In this document: in pieces, positions 16,547-24,807 of the stretch
How positions within the stretch are numbered: position 1 is the stretch's first letter
Layout: each line of letters opens with the position of its first letter
NCBI GenBank assembly: GCA_023391105.1
Contig: JAEWBO010000021.1
Coordinates: 1 to 36,288, forward strand
Length of the DNA: 36,288 bases
DNA from: Bacillota bacterium
Lineage (GTDB): Bacteria > Bacillota > Clostridia > Christensenellales > SZUA-584
Direction of reading: 5' to 3'
Program-made: the position numbers and the translations under genes
The notes under the pieces: model-generated
The model's input: the letters and a program-made list of their open reading frames with translations, nothing else
The model's database searches: none
What the model was told of the DNA's origin: nothing

Positions 16547-17472
16547 TGAGCATATCCGATGTGCTGGCTGAATACGTCCGTATTCAGCAAAACAACGAAG
16601 AACAAACGGCTCGCCGCAGAGACGAAGTTTATGCGCGTGTGCCGCAACTAAAAACGCTGCACGAGCAGCTTGAAACGCTGCTGATTTCGCGGCCTAGGCT
16701 CATGCTCATGGGTGAAGCGGACAACAGCGGGCAAATAAAAGCGCTGCGTGAGAAGTGCGAAAAAATGCTCGCCGACGAAGGGTTTGACGCGCATTACCTT
16801 GATCCCATCTATTCCTGTGCGCTGTGCCGCGATACGGGGTTGCTGGAAGACACCACGCGCTGCGAATGCTTTAAAAAGCGCGTGCTCGAAGACAAGCTGG
16901 ATGCCGCGCGTCTCACCGACGATGCGGTGAGCTTTGAAAATTTTGATCTCAACCGTTTTGGCACCGACCCCATCGATAACGGCAAATCCCAGCGCGATAT
17001 CATGGCGCGCATCCGCGATATCTGTGTCACCTATGCGGATGATTATCCGAGCTGCCTCTCCATTCTGCTGCTTTCGGGCGGCGTGGGCCTTGGCAAAACA
17101 TATGTATCAAAATGCATCATGCGCCGCGTCATCGAGCGCGGCTTCACCGCGGCCAGCTTTACAGCTTACCGCCTCTTTTCGATGTTTCATCAGCACCGGC
17201 TCGGCGAGGATGTGGATTTGGAGCCGATACTTGAAGTGCCGCTGCTTATTATCGATGACATCGGCACCGAGCCCATGACCAAAAACGTCACCAAGGAATA
17301 TTTCTTTGACCTGCTAAACGAACGCAACGCGGCGGGACGCAAAACGGTTATCGTCACGAACCTGCCGTTTCACGAGCTGGACGAGCGATACGGTGAGCGC
17401 ATTTTTTCACGGCTCATGGACGTCCGTTTTTCCCAAAAGATACTGTTCAAAGGCCGCGACATCCGTTATTAG
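16546..17472 (+). CDS. dnaC: DnaC/DnaI-type helicase loader ATPase
   Basis: 308-residue AAA+ ATPase that loads the replicative helicase at the origin or stalled forks. The N-terminal part is helical, followed by a zinc-type cluster Cys91-x2-Cys94...Cys106-x-Cys108. Walker A is GGVGLGKT (178-185) and Walker B is LLIIDDIGTE (~236). FSRLMDVRF near the end fits sensor 2/arginine-finger territory of the family. One-base overlap with the upstream dnaD-like gene makes a primosome pair. Confidence 0.9.
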   Translation: MSISDVLAEYVRIQQNNEEQTARRRDEVYARVPQLKTLHEQLETLLISRPRLMLMGEADNSGQIKALREKCEKMLADEGFDAHYLDPIYSCALCRDTGLLEDTTRCECFKKRVLEDKLDAARLTDDAVSFENFDLNRFGTDPIDNGKSQRDIMARIRDICVTYADDYPSCLSILLLSGGVGLGKTYVSKCIMRRVIERGFTAASFTAYRLFSMFHQHRLGEDVDLEPILEVPLLIIDDIGTEPMTKNVTKEYFFDLLNERNAAGRKTVIVTNLPFHELDERYGERIFSRLMDVRFSQKILFKGRDIRY

Positions 17473-17523
17473 GTCAGAGTTTGGGGCATAATCATAGCAT
17501 AAGTTTACATTTTGGAGGACGCA

Positions 17524-19305
17524 ATGAAACGAAGTGAAATTGACGACAAATACAAATGGAATTTGACCGATATATACTCATCGGAAACCGACTGGGAGAA
17601 TGACTTTGCCAAGCTGCAAAGCGAGCTGCCCGCAATCAAAGACCTAAAGCAAGGCTTTGCGGACAGCGCGAAGAACCTGGCGAACGCATTAAAGCGCATG
17701 GATGAGCTTTCGCTTATGTGTGAACGGCTCTATGTGTACGCCAAAATGCGCCGCGACGAGGACAATTCTAATACGCGCTATCAGGCGATGACGGATCGTG
17801 CAATGTCGCTTTACGTGGCTGTGTCGGGTGAAACCTCCTTTGCGGCGCCTGCATTGCTAAAGCAAAGCGAGGAAACGCTGGAAAAGTACATCGCCGAAGA
17901 AAAGGCGCTGGAGCCTTACGCGTTCATGATCCGCGACGTAATGCGCCAGAAGCAGCATGTGCTTAGCGAAGGCGAGGAAAAGCTCCTCTCGATGAGCAGC
18001 GATTTTGCGTCGGGCATCCGCGATATATTCACGATGCTTGATAACGTCGATTTGAAGTTCGGCACTGTAGACACGCCCGAAGGCCCGGTGCAGATCACGC
18101 ATGCCAAGTTTATCGAGCTTATGCAGCACCGCGACCGCGAGGTGCGCAAAAATGCGTTTGAGACATATTACAGCGCATTTAAAGGCATGATCAACACCAT
18201 CGCCACCACGTATTCCACCAGTGTCAAAAAAGATGTGTATTTCGCGCGTGTGCGCCATTATGAAAGCGCGCTTGCCAAGGCGCTGTTTGGCGACAACGTC
18301 CCCGTCTCACTTTACGACGGGCTATTAAGCTGCATACACGATCATCTCAATATCATGTACGATTATATCGATACGCGCCGCCGCATATTAGGGCTCAATG
18401 ACATTGCGATGTACGATGTGTATGTGCCGCTCGTGGAGGATACGGGCAAAAAGTACAGCTACGAAGAAGCGATGGATATGGTGTTTGAGGCGCTCGCTCC
18501 CATGGGCAACGACTATGTCGCGCTGTTAAAGCGCGCATACAACGAAAACTGGATCGACGTGTACGAAAACGAGGGAAAGACCAGCGGTGCTTATTCGTGG
18601 GGCGCATATGGCACGCATCCGTATGTGCTGCTCAACCACCGCAGCGATCTTGACAGCGTGTATACCATCGCGCACGAGCTGGGTCATGCGCTGCATTCAT
18701 ACTATTCGGACGAAAGCCAGCCGTTCCCGCTCGCGTCATATACCATATTCGTGGCCGAGGTGGCATCCACAGTTAACGAGGTGCTGCTCACACAGCATCT
18801 GCTAAAGCACGGCGATGAATCGCTGAAAAAATACGTGCTTAACCATTATCTTGACCAGTTCCGCACCACGGTACTGCGGCAAACGATGTTTGCCGAGTTC
18901 GAACGAATCTCGCACGCGATGTGCGAATCTGGCGAACCGCTCACGGGCGAAGCGCTGTCTCAAAAATACGCAGAGCTCAACAAGCTCTATTACGGCGACG
19001 GCATCAAAACATGCGACACCATTTCCATTGAGTGGGCGCGCATTCCCCATTTCTACAACGCGTTCTATGTCTACAAATACGCCACAGGCTTCAGCGCAGC
19101 TGTGATGATCGCCACAGGCATTTTCGAAGGGCGGCCCGGCGTACGCGAAGCGTATCTTGAGTTCTTAAAAAGCGGCGGCAGCGATTTTCCGCTCGAGCTG
19201 CTTAAGAAAGCAGGCGTTGATTTTACGGGCGGAGCTCCGATAAAGGCGGCGATGGACGCGTTCCGCAAAGCGCTTGAAGAGTTTAAAACAGTCATGAACG
19301 TTTAA
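17524..19305 (+). CDS. pepF: Oligoendopeptidase F (M3 metallopeptidase)
   Basis: Cytoplasmic zinc peptidase that cleaves short peptides. 593 residues, the usual length. Active-site HELGH: His384, Glu385, His388, with the second zinc-ligand glutamate in the downstream EVAST stretch. The N-terminal WNLTDIY is typical of PepF. The start at 17524 follows GGAGG with 6-nt spacing; an in-frame TTG at 17512 would overlap that ribosome site. It lies 51 bp after dnaC on the same strand and may be in the same transcript. Confidence 0.95.
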   Translation: MKRSEIDDKYKWNLTDIYSSETDWENDFAKLQSELPAIKDLKQGFADSAKNLANALKRMDELSLMCERLYVYAKMRRDEDNSNTRYQAMTDRAMSLYVAVSGETSFAAPALLKQSEETLEKYIAEEKALEPYAFMIRDVMRQKQHVLSEGEEKLLSMSSDFASGIRDIFTMLDNVDLKFGTVDTPEGPVQITHAKFIELMQHRDREVRKNAFETYYSAFKGMINTIATTYSTSVKKDVYFARVRHYESALAKALFGDNVPVSLYDGLLSCIHDHLNIMYDYIDTRRRILGLNDIAMYDVYVPLVEDTGKKYSYEEAMDMVFEALAPMGNDYVALLKRAYNENWIDVYENEGKTSGAYSWGAYGTHPYVLLNHRSDLDSVYTIAHELGHALHSYYSDESQPFPLASYTIFVAEVASTVNEVLLTQHLLKHGDESLKKYVLNHYLDQFRTTVLRQTMFAEFERISHAMCESGEPLTGEALSQKYAELNKLYYGDGIKTCDTISIEWARIPHFYNAFYVYKYATGFSAAVMIATGIFEGRPGVREAYLEFLKSGGSDFPLELLKKAGVDFTGGAPIKAAMDAFRKALEEFKTVMNV

Positions 19306-19389
19306 AGATCAAGTTGTATTTTCTTTTCCGGCAAAATACGCTATAATAGGATGATCGTGTATGACTGCGTCTTTAAAAGGAGGAAGCAC

Positions 19390-20178
19390 ATGAAGGTATG
19401 TTTTTCCACACTCGGGTGCCCCGAATGGTCATTTTCGGATATCGTGTCTGTTGCGTCTGATCTGGGCTACAACGGAATTGAAATCAGAGGCATACAAAAT
19501 GAGCTCTACGCACCTGCGATGGAACCGTTTTCAAAAGATCACATAGAAAAAACCAGGCAAACGCTGGATCGGCTTTCGCTGGAAATTCCATGCCTCACGT
19601 CCGCCTGCAATTTAAACATAGAAGCAGACGTAGAAAAAGCAAAAGCCTATGTGGATACCGCAAGCGCCATAGGCACGCCGTATATCCGCTTGCTGGGCGA
19701 CCTATCCCCCGCGCCTTCGGACGATATCAGCCTGAAGGCCATCGCTTCCAACCTTGAAGAGATCGTCGTTTATGCTAAGAATAAAAACGTGATGCCGCTG
19801 ATTGAAACCAACGGATTTTTCGCAAAGACCAAGTCCTTAGGCGCCATGCTCAAATCGTTCGATCTTCCCAATGTGGGCATACTGTTTGATATTCACCATC
19901 CGTACCGTTTCTTCGGAGAAGAACCGGCCTATACCATCGATAACTTGGGGCCATTTATCAAGCATGTGCATATCAAGGATTCCGTGATGGAAGGAAAGAA
20001 TGTGCGCTACAAAATGGTGGGCGAGGGCGATTTGCCGGTGGCGAAAACCATCAAGCTGCTGCAAAATGCAGGCTACCAGGGCCACTACTCACTCGAATGG
20101 GTGAAGCGCTGGGATCTCTCGCTGGAGGAGCCCGGCATCGCATTCGCGCAGTTCAAGGAGTTCATGGACGCACTATAA
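19390..20178 (+). CDS. Sugar phosphate isomerase/epimerase (TIM barrel)
   Basis: 262-residue protein of the xylose-isomerase-like / AP endonuclease 2 superfamily. It shows MKVCFSTLGCPEWSF at the start, GYNGIEIRG, PLIETNGFF, NVGILFDIHHPYRF, KHVHIKDS and YSLEWVKRW. These give Glu, Asp, His and Glu candidates for a metal site. The reaction and sugar are not determined by the sequence. The start has AGGAGGAAGCAC upstream; a TATAAT at 19342-19347 suggests its own promoter, though the -35 is poor. A strong terminator follows. Confidence 0.85.
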   Translation: MKVCFSTLGCPEWSFSDIVSVASDLGYNGIEIRGIQNELYAPAMEPFSKDHIEKTRQTLDRLSLEIPCLTSACNLNIEADVEKAKAYVDTASAIGTPYIRLLGDLSPAPSDDISLKAIASNLEEIVVYAKNKNVMPLIETNGFFAKTKSLGAMLKSFDLPNVGILFDIHHPYRFFGEEPAYTIDNLGPFIKHVHIKDSVMEGKNVRYKMVGEGDLPVAKTIKLLQNAGYQGHYSLEWVKRWDLSLEEPGIAFAQFKEFMDAL

Positions 20179-20195
20179 ATATATCAGAAACAAAA

Positions 20196-20220
20196 GGGAG
20201 GCACACACCTCCCGTTTTTT
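20196..20220 (+). terminator. Terminator after the sugar epimerase
   Basis: GGGAGG (20196-20201), 6-nt loop, CCTCCC (20208-20213), then G and six T. Confidence 0.85.
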
Positions 20221-20327
20221 ATCTTATGCTATTTGAATATTTGGGTATGCCGCCACCCTGGTATAAGCTTTCAAATGCCACCAGGCGCCATCTCTTTGTA
20301 ACGTAACCATGGGGCTTTCGCTGTTGG

Positions 20328-20390
20328 TCAAGCCTTCGCAAGTACTTTGCCGATTCCGCTGCTTGCACCGATTATAATCGCCTTTTTCAT
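20328..20390 (-). pseudogene. Remnant of a short-chain dehydrogenase start
   Basis: 18 nt after the beta-propeller gene on the same strand, a ribosome-site-like GGGAAGTGAG and ATG open a frame reading MKKAIIIGASSGIGKVLAKA, then TGA. This is the canonical N-terminal nucleotide-binding strand and TGxxxGxG-like loop of an SDR, cut after 20 residues. Downstream (to 20224) another frame carries an unrelated-looking tail with DGAWWHLKAYTRV. So an SDR was probably truncated by deletion, leaving a fusion scar. Confidence 0.65.
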
Positions 20391-20407
20391 ACTCACTTCC
20401 CGCTATT

Positions 20408-21748
20408 TCAGCCGGGCTCTGTTCCTTCCAACTCCAACATCCCAGTAAACGTCCATGTAAGCCCCAGATCCTCAGATAAATATTTAAGCTGCATAGGGTT
20501 CTCCGCTTGGTAATCGCTGTCTGCGCCTTCATCAACGAGCAAGATCAGCTTTTCGTTATCCCACTTGGGTGTTTGCGGCAGAGTGAAATACGGCCGCAGT
20601 TCATCTTCTATATCTAACGTAATTGGTTCCCATGTGACTCCCGCATCCTCTGTGCGATAAAGCATAGCATCTGCACCTTCGTTGTACCTGTAAGACACAA
20701 ATCCGATATCCGGCGCAATAAAACCGGCGGACTGCATCATCGACGATCTTGGACCCTCCCCTGTAAACGACCATGTTGCGCCGCCGTCCGTCGTTTTATA
20801 GACACTTTCATACTCCCACGACATTGTCTTGTCGCTGCCGAGTATGATATAACCGTCTTTCGGTGTGGGAAAGCTCAAAAACTTGATATGGCAATATAAC
20901 GGCGCGCCGTCAATCTGGATTGTCTGCCACGTTTTACACATATCGTCTGAATAAAGGCATGTCAGCGGCGTATGAAAGCCACCAAAGAGCAGCGCCGTCT
21001 TTTCAGGTGATATTATATAGCTGCCCTCGCGGAGCTCATTGCTCTTAAAGTGTCCATCCACGTAATAATCAAGCTGCTCGATGGGAAGCGGTGTCTGAAT
21101 CCAGCTTGCGCCGCCATCATAGCTCACAGAGCAGGTTTGACCCTCTATCTTATAGGTATACTGTGTGCCATCATACGGCCTTTGTCCGCTAAGCTCGTGT
21201 TCCAGCGCATCTGCATCGGCCTGACCGCTTGTGTTATAGTTCTCAAGGTCGTAGGCAGCGGGCCTCTGTACATTGACTGCTTTATAATCGAGCATGCCAT
21301 CCGTTTTGGATTGTGACACATCAAATGTCACCACCCACTGTGCACTGACCTCATCGCCGTCTGTGCCCAACTCCCAATACTCAAATGATGAGGCGTTCGG
21401 ATCTGCTATATCCAACGAAAAATCGATCTGAACAATCTTCCTTTGCTTATCTTCAAGAACTTTAATCTCGTCAAGCTCGTAGCTGTTGATCAAATCTGAC
21501 ACCTTGATGTATTCCTGCTGGTGTTGTGAAGCAAGCGCTTCAAACCAGCTTTGCGCGGCGTCTTTCAGTTGCGTCTCCTTTTCACAAGATACTGTAAAGT
21601 TGACGGGATGGTCGAGAATAATCTGACTCTGGCGCCACTTATAATAACCAAAGTATACGCCGCCGAGAACCAGGACAATGATACCTGCTATCAGTATAAC
21701 GCGTTTTAGCGGCCATCTTTTCTTTTTCACTTGCTCTGCGTTTTCCAT
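20408..21748 (-). CDS. Membrane-anchored YCF48/BNR-like beta-propeller protein
   Basis: 446 residues. A basic N-terminus (KKKRWPLKR) leads into one membrane helix (about residues 16-38), so the rest is outside the cell. The central and C-terminal parts hold repeated blades with Asp-box-like motifs (SYDGGASW, YSDDMCKTW, TTDGGATW, TEDAGVTW, SEDLGLTW), spaced as in YCF48, sialidase and BNR propellers. Residues ~50-150 form a separate domain. The start at 21748 is preferred for AGGA 5 nt upstream; alternative in-frame starts are at 21760 and 21769. Its function is unknown. It sits where mnmE usually follows jag. Confidence 0.78.
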   Translation of the reverse strand: MENAEQVKKKRWPLKRVILIAGIIVLVLGGVYFGYYKWRQSQIILDHPVNFTVSCEKETQLKDAAQSWFEALASQHQQEYIKVSDLINSYELDEIKVLEDKQRKIVQIDFSLDIADPNASSFEYWELGTDGDEVSAQWVVTFDVSQSKTDGMLDYKAVNVQRPAAYDLENYNTSGQADADALEHELSGQRPYDGTQYTYKIEGQTCSVSYDGGASWIQTPLPIEQLDYYVDGHFKSNELREGSYIISPEKTALLFGGFHTPLTCLYSDDMCKTWQTIQIDGAPLYCHIKFLSFPTPKDGYIILGSDKTMSWEYESVYKTTDGGATWSFTGEGPRSSMMQSAGFIAPDIGFVSYRYNEGADAMLYRTEDAGVTWEPITLDIEDELRPYFTLPQTPKWDNEKLILLVDEGADSDYQAENPMQLKYLSEDLGLTWTFTGMLELEGTEPG

Positions 21749-21793
21749 TTGAATCCTCATTGTTATCACTTCTATTTTTTAAAAATCGGATTT

Positions 21794-21822
21794 ATTCTAG
21801 CACAGGCTTAAACGTATTTCAA
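21794..21822 (-). promoter_or_regulatory. Promoter of the beta-propeller gene
   Basis: Minus strand: TTGAAA (21822-21817), 17-bp spacer, TAGAAT (21799-21794). Confidence 0.6.
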
Positions 21823-21890
21823 TTATTATTTATCGTTCTTCGCTAATTTCAGCCAAATCATTGTGCAACCCATTGAAATCAGTTTGAAAT

Positions 21891-21914
21891 TAAAAAGGAG
21901 CGTTTCCGCTCCTT
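21891..21914 (-). terminator. Terminator of the rpmH-jag operon
   Basis: 8-bp stem AAGGAGCG (21895-21902) with CGCTCCTT (21907-21914) and a 4-nt loop. On the minus strand it is followed by TTTTTAA. It separates jag from the beta-propeller gene. Confidence 0.8.
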
Positions 21915-21923
21915 AAAGTCCAA

Positions 21924-22784
21924 TTATTTATTTGCGTTTGGTGCTGCCTGCGGTTCATCCTCGGATCCTTTGAGCGCCACCACAACGCTTCTGAACGGAT
22001 CCTCTCCCTCGCTGTAGGTGTAAACCTTATCGAAATCCTGCAGTGTGGAGTGAAGAATACGCCGCTCGTAGGGGTTCATGGGCTCAAGCACCACGCGCTT
22101 GCCGGACTTTTGCACCCTATCAGCCAGCCTTGCCGCGAGCCTGCGCAGCGTGTCCTCGCGCTTTTTGCGGTAGTCCTCGGTATCCAGCATGACCTTGGTA
22201 TAATCCTCTTTGCCGTTGTTGACAACGAGGCTGGTTAAATACTGCAAAGCATCCAGCGTTTCTCCGCGCCGTCCGATCAGCATGCCCATGCCGCGCCCTG
22301 ACAAATCGACTTTGAGAATGCCCTCTTCGCTGCTCGATTTTAAACGAACGCGATTGCCCATCTTATCGAACAAACCAAGAAGGAACTTCTCCGCATCGTT
22401 TGCAGGCTCCTGCGGTGTGAAATCAACGTCGGCTTCAGGCACTTCACGAACGCCGTGATTCTCACGGCGGTAGTCATCCCGCTTATCGCGCCGCGGGCCG
22501 TCATGTCGTTTGTCGTACCGTGGGACATTGTCGCGTCTGTCCCGATGTTCACGCGGGCTGGAAGAGCGCTCTTCTCTCTTTTGCCTGTCTTCCTGCTGTA
22601 CAGTTACGGTCTCTTTAATATCGTCTTCCGTTTTCTTGGTAAGCCTGACCTTTGCGCTTTTGAAAAGAGAGCCGCCCGTATCAAGAATCTCTATGTTAAC
22701 TTCATCTATAGATAAGTCCATTTTCATGAGACCGCTGAAAACGGCTTCATCAACTGTTTTGCCCTTGCATTCTATCATATCCAT
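21924..22784 (-). CDS. jag: Jag / SpoIIIJ-associated RNA-binding protein
   Basis: 286 residues. Jag-N domain at ~1-50 (KGKTVDEAVFSGLMKMDLSID). A low-complexity, highly charged linker rich in Arg, Asp and Lys follows (~62-115). Then a KH domain (GMGMLIGRRGETLDALQYL) and a C-terminal R3H domain (RRILHSTLQDFDKVYTYSEGEDPFR). Binds RNA and is linked to cell-wall growth and YidC function in Gram-positives. Its ATG overlaps the yidC stop by one base (TAATG), with GGAGG upstream. The charged linker is longer than in many relatives. Confidence 0.95.
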   Translation of the reverse strand: MDMIECKGKTVDEAVFSGLMKMDLSIDEVNIEILDTGGSLFKSAKVRLTKKTEDDIKETVTVQQEDRQKREERSSSPREHRDRRDNVPRYDKRHDGPRRDKRDDYRRENHGVREVPEADVDFTPQEPANDAEKFLLGLFDKMGNRVRLKSSSEEGILKVDLSGRGMGMLIGRRGETLDALQYLTSLVVNNGKEDYTKVMLDTEDYRKKREDTLRRLAARLADRVQKSGKRVVLEPMNPYERRILHSTLQDFDKVYTYSEGEDPFRSVVVALKGSEDEPQAAPNANK

Positions 22785-23737
22785 TAGGTTGCCTCCTCAA
22801 TGACACCCTGTTTGTTCTTTTGATCACGCCGCTTGTAAAACCAGTTCACAATCAGCGACTGCCCCAGCGCATAAATGTTGGCAAACAGCCAGTAAATCGA
22901 AAACGCCGTGTTTGCCGTTGCGCAGATATAGATTGAAAAGAGCGGGAAGAACCAAAGCATAAACTTGCTGTTGCCCGCCTGCGGCGTATCTCCCATCGTA
23001 AGCTTTTGCTGCAGGAAAAGCGTACCACCCGCGAGTACCGGCAATATCAGCCACCCGTTCGTATATAGCGGTGTGCCGCTGGCATCAGCCAAGTTGTTGT
23101 ACTGAAGGATGCTGGTTGTCAGCGTCTGATAACCGCTGCCGGCTTGAAGTCCCGCCGTCATATTGAAATCCAGCAGGTTTGCGCTGGACAGCATATGCAG
23201 AGACTGCGGCGTGATATACGATGCGTTCGTCTGAACGAAGCCCGCAAATTCCGTTGGGCTCTGCATAATTTGTGCAAGAATCGAATCGGGCTGCCAGAAG
23301 TTATGCACCCAAAGCCAGCTTGGCAAATCATATGCGGCTTGTCCCAGATGCTGTGCATTAAGCATCAACGCCACTGTCTGTTCAGCTGCCAGTACGCGCA
23401 TCGCGCCGAAGAAAGCAAAGAATATCGGCATCGTAATCAGCATTGGCAAACAGCCCGCAAGCGGCTTGACACCTTCCTTATGGAAAAGCTCCTGCTGCTT
23501 TTTTTGCAGCTGCTGCGGATTGTTGGCATAGCGCTTTTTCATGGATTCGATCTGCGGCTGTATCTGCGCCATCTTTCTGGCGCTCTTCTTTTGCCGCAGG
23601 TCTAAAGGCAGTATGAGCAGCCTGACCAGAATCGTCACGACAATAATAGCGACTGAATAATTCTGCACCAGACCGAAAACCCATTTCAAGACAAGCACGA
23701 AAAAGTCGGAGATAAAATTATTACTTAGAAATTCCAA
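22784..23737 (-). CDS. yidC: Membrane protein insertase YidC/Oxa1
   Basis: 317 residues. Inserts and folds membrane proteins with or without SecYEG; the Bacillus homologue SpoIIIJ is needed for sporulation. The family core is present: an N-terminal membrane segment, then RLLILPLDLRQKKSARKMAQIQPQ with basic cytoplasmic hairpin, and GCLPMLITMPIFFAFFGAMR. A variable external loop precedes the last membrane helices and a basic tail (KRRDQKNKQG). No lipobox cysteine is visible, so it is not a lipoprotein. Start is TTG at 23737 with GGAGG 9 nt upstream. Confidence 0.95.
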   Translation of the reverse strand: MEFLSNNFISDFFVLVLKWVFGLVQNYSVAIIVVTILVRLLILPLDLRQKKSARKMAQIQPQIESMKKRYANNPQQLQKKQQELFHKEGVKPLAGCLPMLITMPIFFAFFGAMRVLAAEQTVALMLNAQHLGQAAYDLPSWLWVHNFWQPDSILAQIMQSPTEFAGFVQTNASYITPQSLHMLSSANLLDFNMTAGLQAGSGYQTLTTSILQYNNLADASGTPLYTNGWLILPVLAGGTLFLQQKLTMGDTPQAGNSKFMLWFFPLFSIYICATANTAFSIYWLFANIYALGQSLIVNWFYKRRDQKNKQGVIEEAT

Positions 23738-23770
23738 TCGATTGGTCCTCCATCATCATTTGAACACGCA

Positions 23771-23980
23771 TTAGGGAACAGGATCGTACCCGCCCTTGCC
23801 AAATGGATTACACCGCAGTATACGCCAAAGGCTTAGTCCCAAGCCTTTAAACGCACCATGCTTTTTGATCGCCTCCACCGCATAATCCGAGCATGTCGGG
23901 GTAAAGCGGCATGAACGACGGGTGTAAGGCGATACGGCTCTTTTATAGAACCATATTATGCCAAGCAATACGCGTTTCAT
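23771..23980 (-). CDS. yidD: Membrane protein insertion efficiency factor YidD
   Basis: 69 residues with the family pattern YKRAVSPYTRRSCRFTPTCSDYAVEAIKKHG and a C-terminal RILRCNPFGKGGYDPVP. Three cysteines are conserved. It assists YidC. The start is the ATG at 23980, which overlaps the rnpA stop (ATGA). A longer in-frame reading to 24016 would lie inside rnpA and is not needed. Confidence 0.93.
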   Translation of the reverse strand: MKRVLLGIIWFYKRAVSPYTRRSCRFTPTCSDYAVEAIKKHGAFKGLGLSLWRILRCNPFGKGGYDPVP

Positions 23981-24315
23981 TCGTTGTAAAGCCCCGCTTT
24001 TTTCAGCAGCTTGCACATGGAGAACAATATCTCCTGATACGTCATTTCCCGGGCCTGCTCGCGCGGTGTAAAGACAAGCAGGCAGTTGGGGTTCACATTT
24101 TCAAGAAATGAGAAAAATGCTTCCTTCATTCTGCGCTTTACAAGGTTTCGCACCACGCTGTTTCCAATCTTTTTTGATACAGAAAAACCCACTTTCAGAT
24201 GCGGCGTTTTTGTCGGCACATAGATAAGCACCATCGTCTTGTCAGAAACGGACTTGCCTCTTCTGTACACATATCTGAATTCTTTATTGCGCTTTAGCGA
24301 ATACTCACGCCTCAA
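23977..24315 (-). CDS. rnpA: Ribonuclease P protein component
   Basis: 112 residues. Binds the RNase P RNA and helps 5' maturation of tRNA precursors. The N-terminus REYSLKRNKEFRYVYRRGKS and the basic RNR-type helix (GNSVVRNLVKRRMKEAF) are standard. The start is a TTG at 24315, the only start codon in frame there, with just a weak ribosome site (GGATGG). This could keep its level low compared with rpmH. A terminator-like hairpin lies upstream, between it and rpmH. Confidence 0.95.
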   Translation of the reverse strand: MRREYSLKRNKEFRYVYRRGKSVSDKTMVLIYVPTKTPHLKVGFSVSKKIGNSVVRNLVKRRMKEAFFSFLENVNPNCLLVFTPREQAREMTYQEILFSMCKLLKKAGLYNE

Positions 24316-24359
24316 AAATACATTCCATCCAAACGGCCGTTATCTTTCCTGAGCTCCCG

Positions 24360-24386
24360 AAAAAAATTGCCGAAACATGCTCGGCA
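24360..24386 (-). terminator. Internal terminator between rpmH and rnpA
   Basis: Minus strand: TGCCGA (24386-24381), 7-nt loop, TCGGCA (24373-24368), then A and seven T (to 24360). Position and shape suggest partial termination, so that L34 is made in excess of RnpA. Confidence 0.7.
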
Positions 24387-24396
24387 TCCAGCAGCT

Positions 24397-24531
24397 TTAT
24401 GCAGACAGTTCTTTTCTGCCCTTGGCACGTCTGCGCTTAAGCACATTTCTTCCTGCTTTGGTCTGCATTCTATTTCTGAAACCGTGAACTTTTTTACGCT
24501 GCCTTTTCTTAGGCTGTAATGTCATCTTCAT
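24397..24531 (-). CDS. rpmH: Ribosomal protein L34
   Basis: 44 residues, very basic, with the diagnostic TLQPKKRQRKKVHGFRNRM and the RRRAKGRKELSA end. It is a component of the large ribosomal subunit. The start at 24531 gives the usual M-x-x-T-x-QP spacing and has AAGGGGAG upstream; a second ATG two codons in is less likely. It is the first gene of the rpmH-rnpA-yidD-yidC-jag operon. Confidence 0.97.
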   Translation of the reverse strand: MKMTLQPKKRQRKKVHGFRNRMQTKAGRNVLKRRRAKGRKELSA

Positions 24532-24628
24532 TTTGGATTCTTTCTCCCCTTCATATTCTATAGGAACGCTGAATCAATCAATGTTCCCTAAGCCGAAATA
24601 CGGCCAATCTTCATAGAAAGACGGATAT

Positions 24629-24657
24629 ATTATATTTAAGTCGCATGATAATGTCAA
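24629..24657 (-). promoter_or_regulatory. Promoter of the rpmH operon
   Basis: Minus strand: TTGACA (24657-24652), 17-bp spacer, TATAAT (24634-24629). A perfect consensus, as expected for a ribosomal protein gene; the leader is about 90 nt. Confidence 0.85.
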
Positions 24658-24713
24658 CAACTATGATGCTCATGCTTGTACATCCTCTTTGCCACCCGCT
24701 TTTTTGACGCGTA

Positions 24714-24757
24714 TTGACAAAAATTAACCGATACAATTACAATGTTTTCATTATAAT
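24714..24757 (+). promoter_or_regulatory. Promoter of the P-type ATPase gene
   Basis: TTGACA (24714-24719), 18-bp spacer, TACAAT (24738-24743). A second TATAAT occurs at 24752-24757 without a matching -35. The 276-bp space from rpmH shows no dnaA box consensus. Confidence 0.6.
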
Positions 24758-24807
24758 AGGAAGAGATAACTTAATGCGTCTTCGCCGCATTGTTTGGGAG
24801 AAATGAT

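Noticed and set aside
24532..24807. Replication origin next to rpmH
   Set aside because: The place is right by synteny, but no dnaA gene and no cluster of TTATCCACA-type boxes can be seen.
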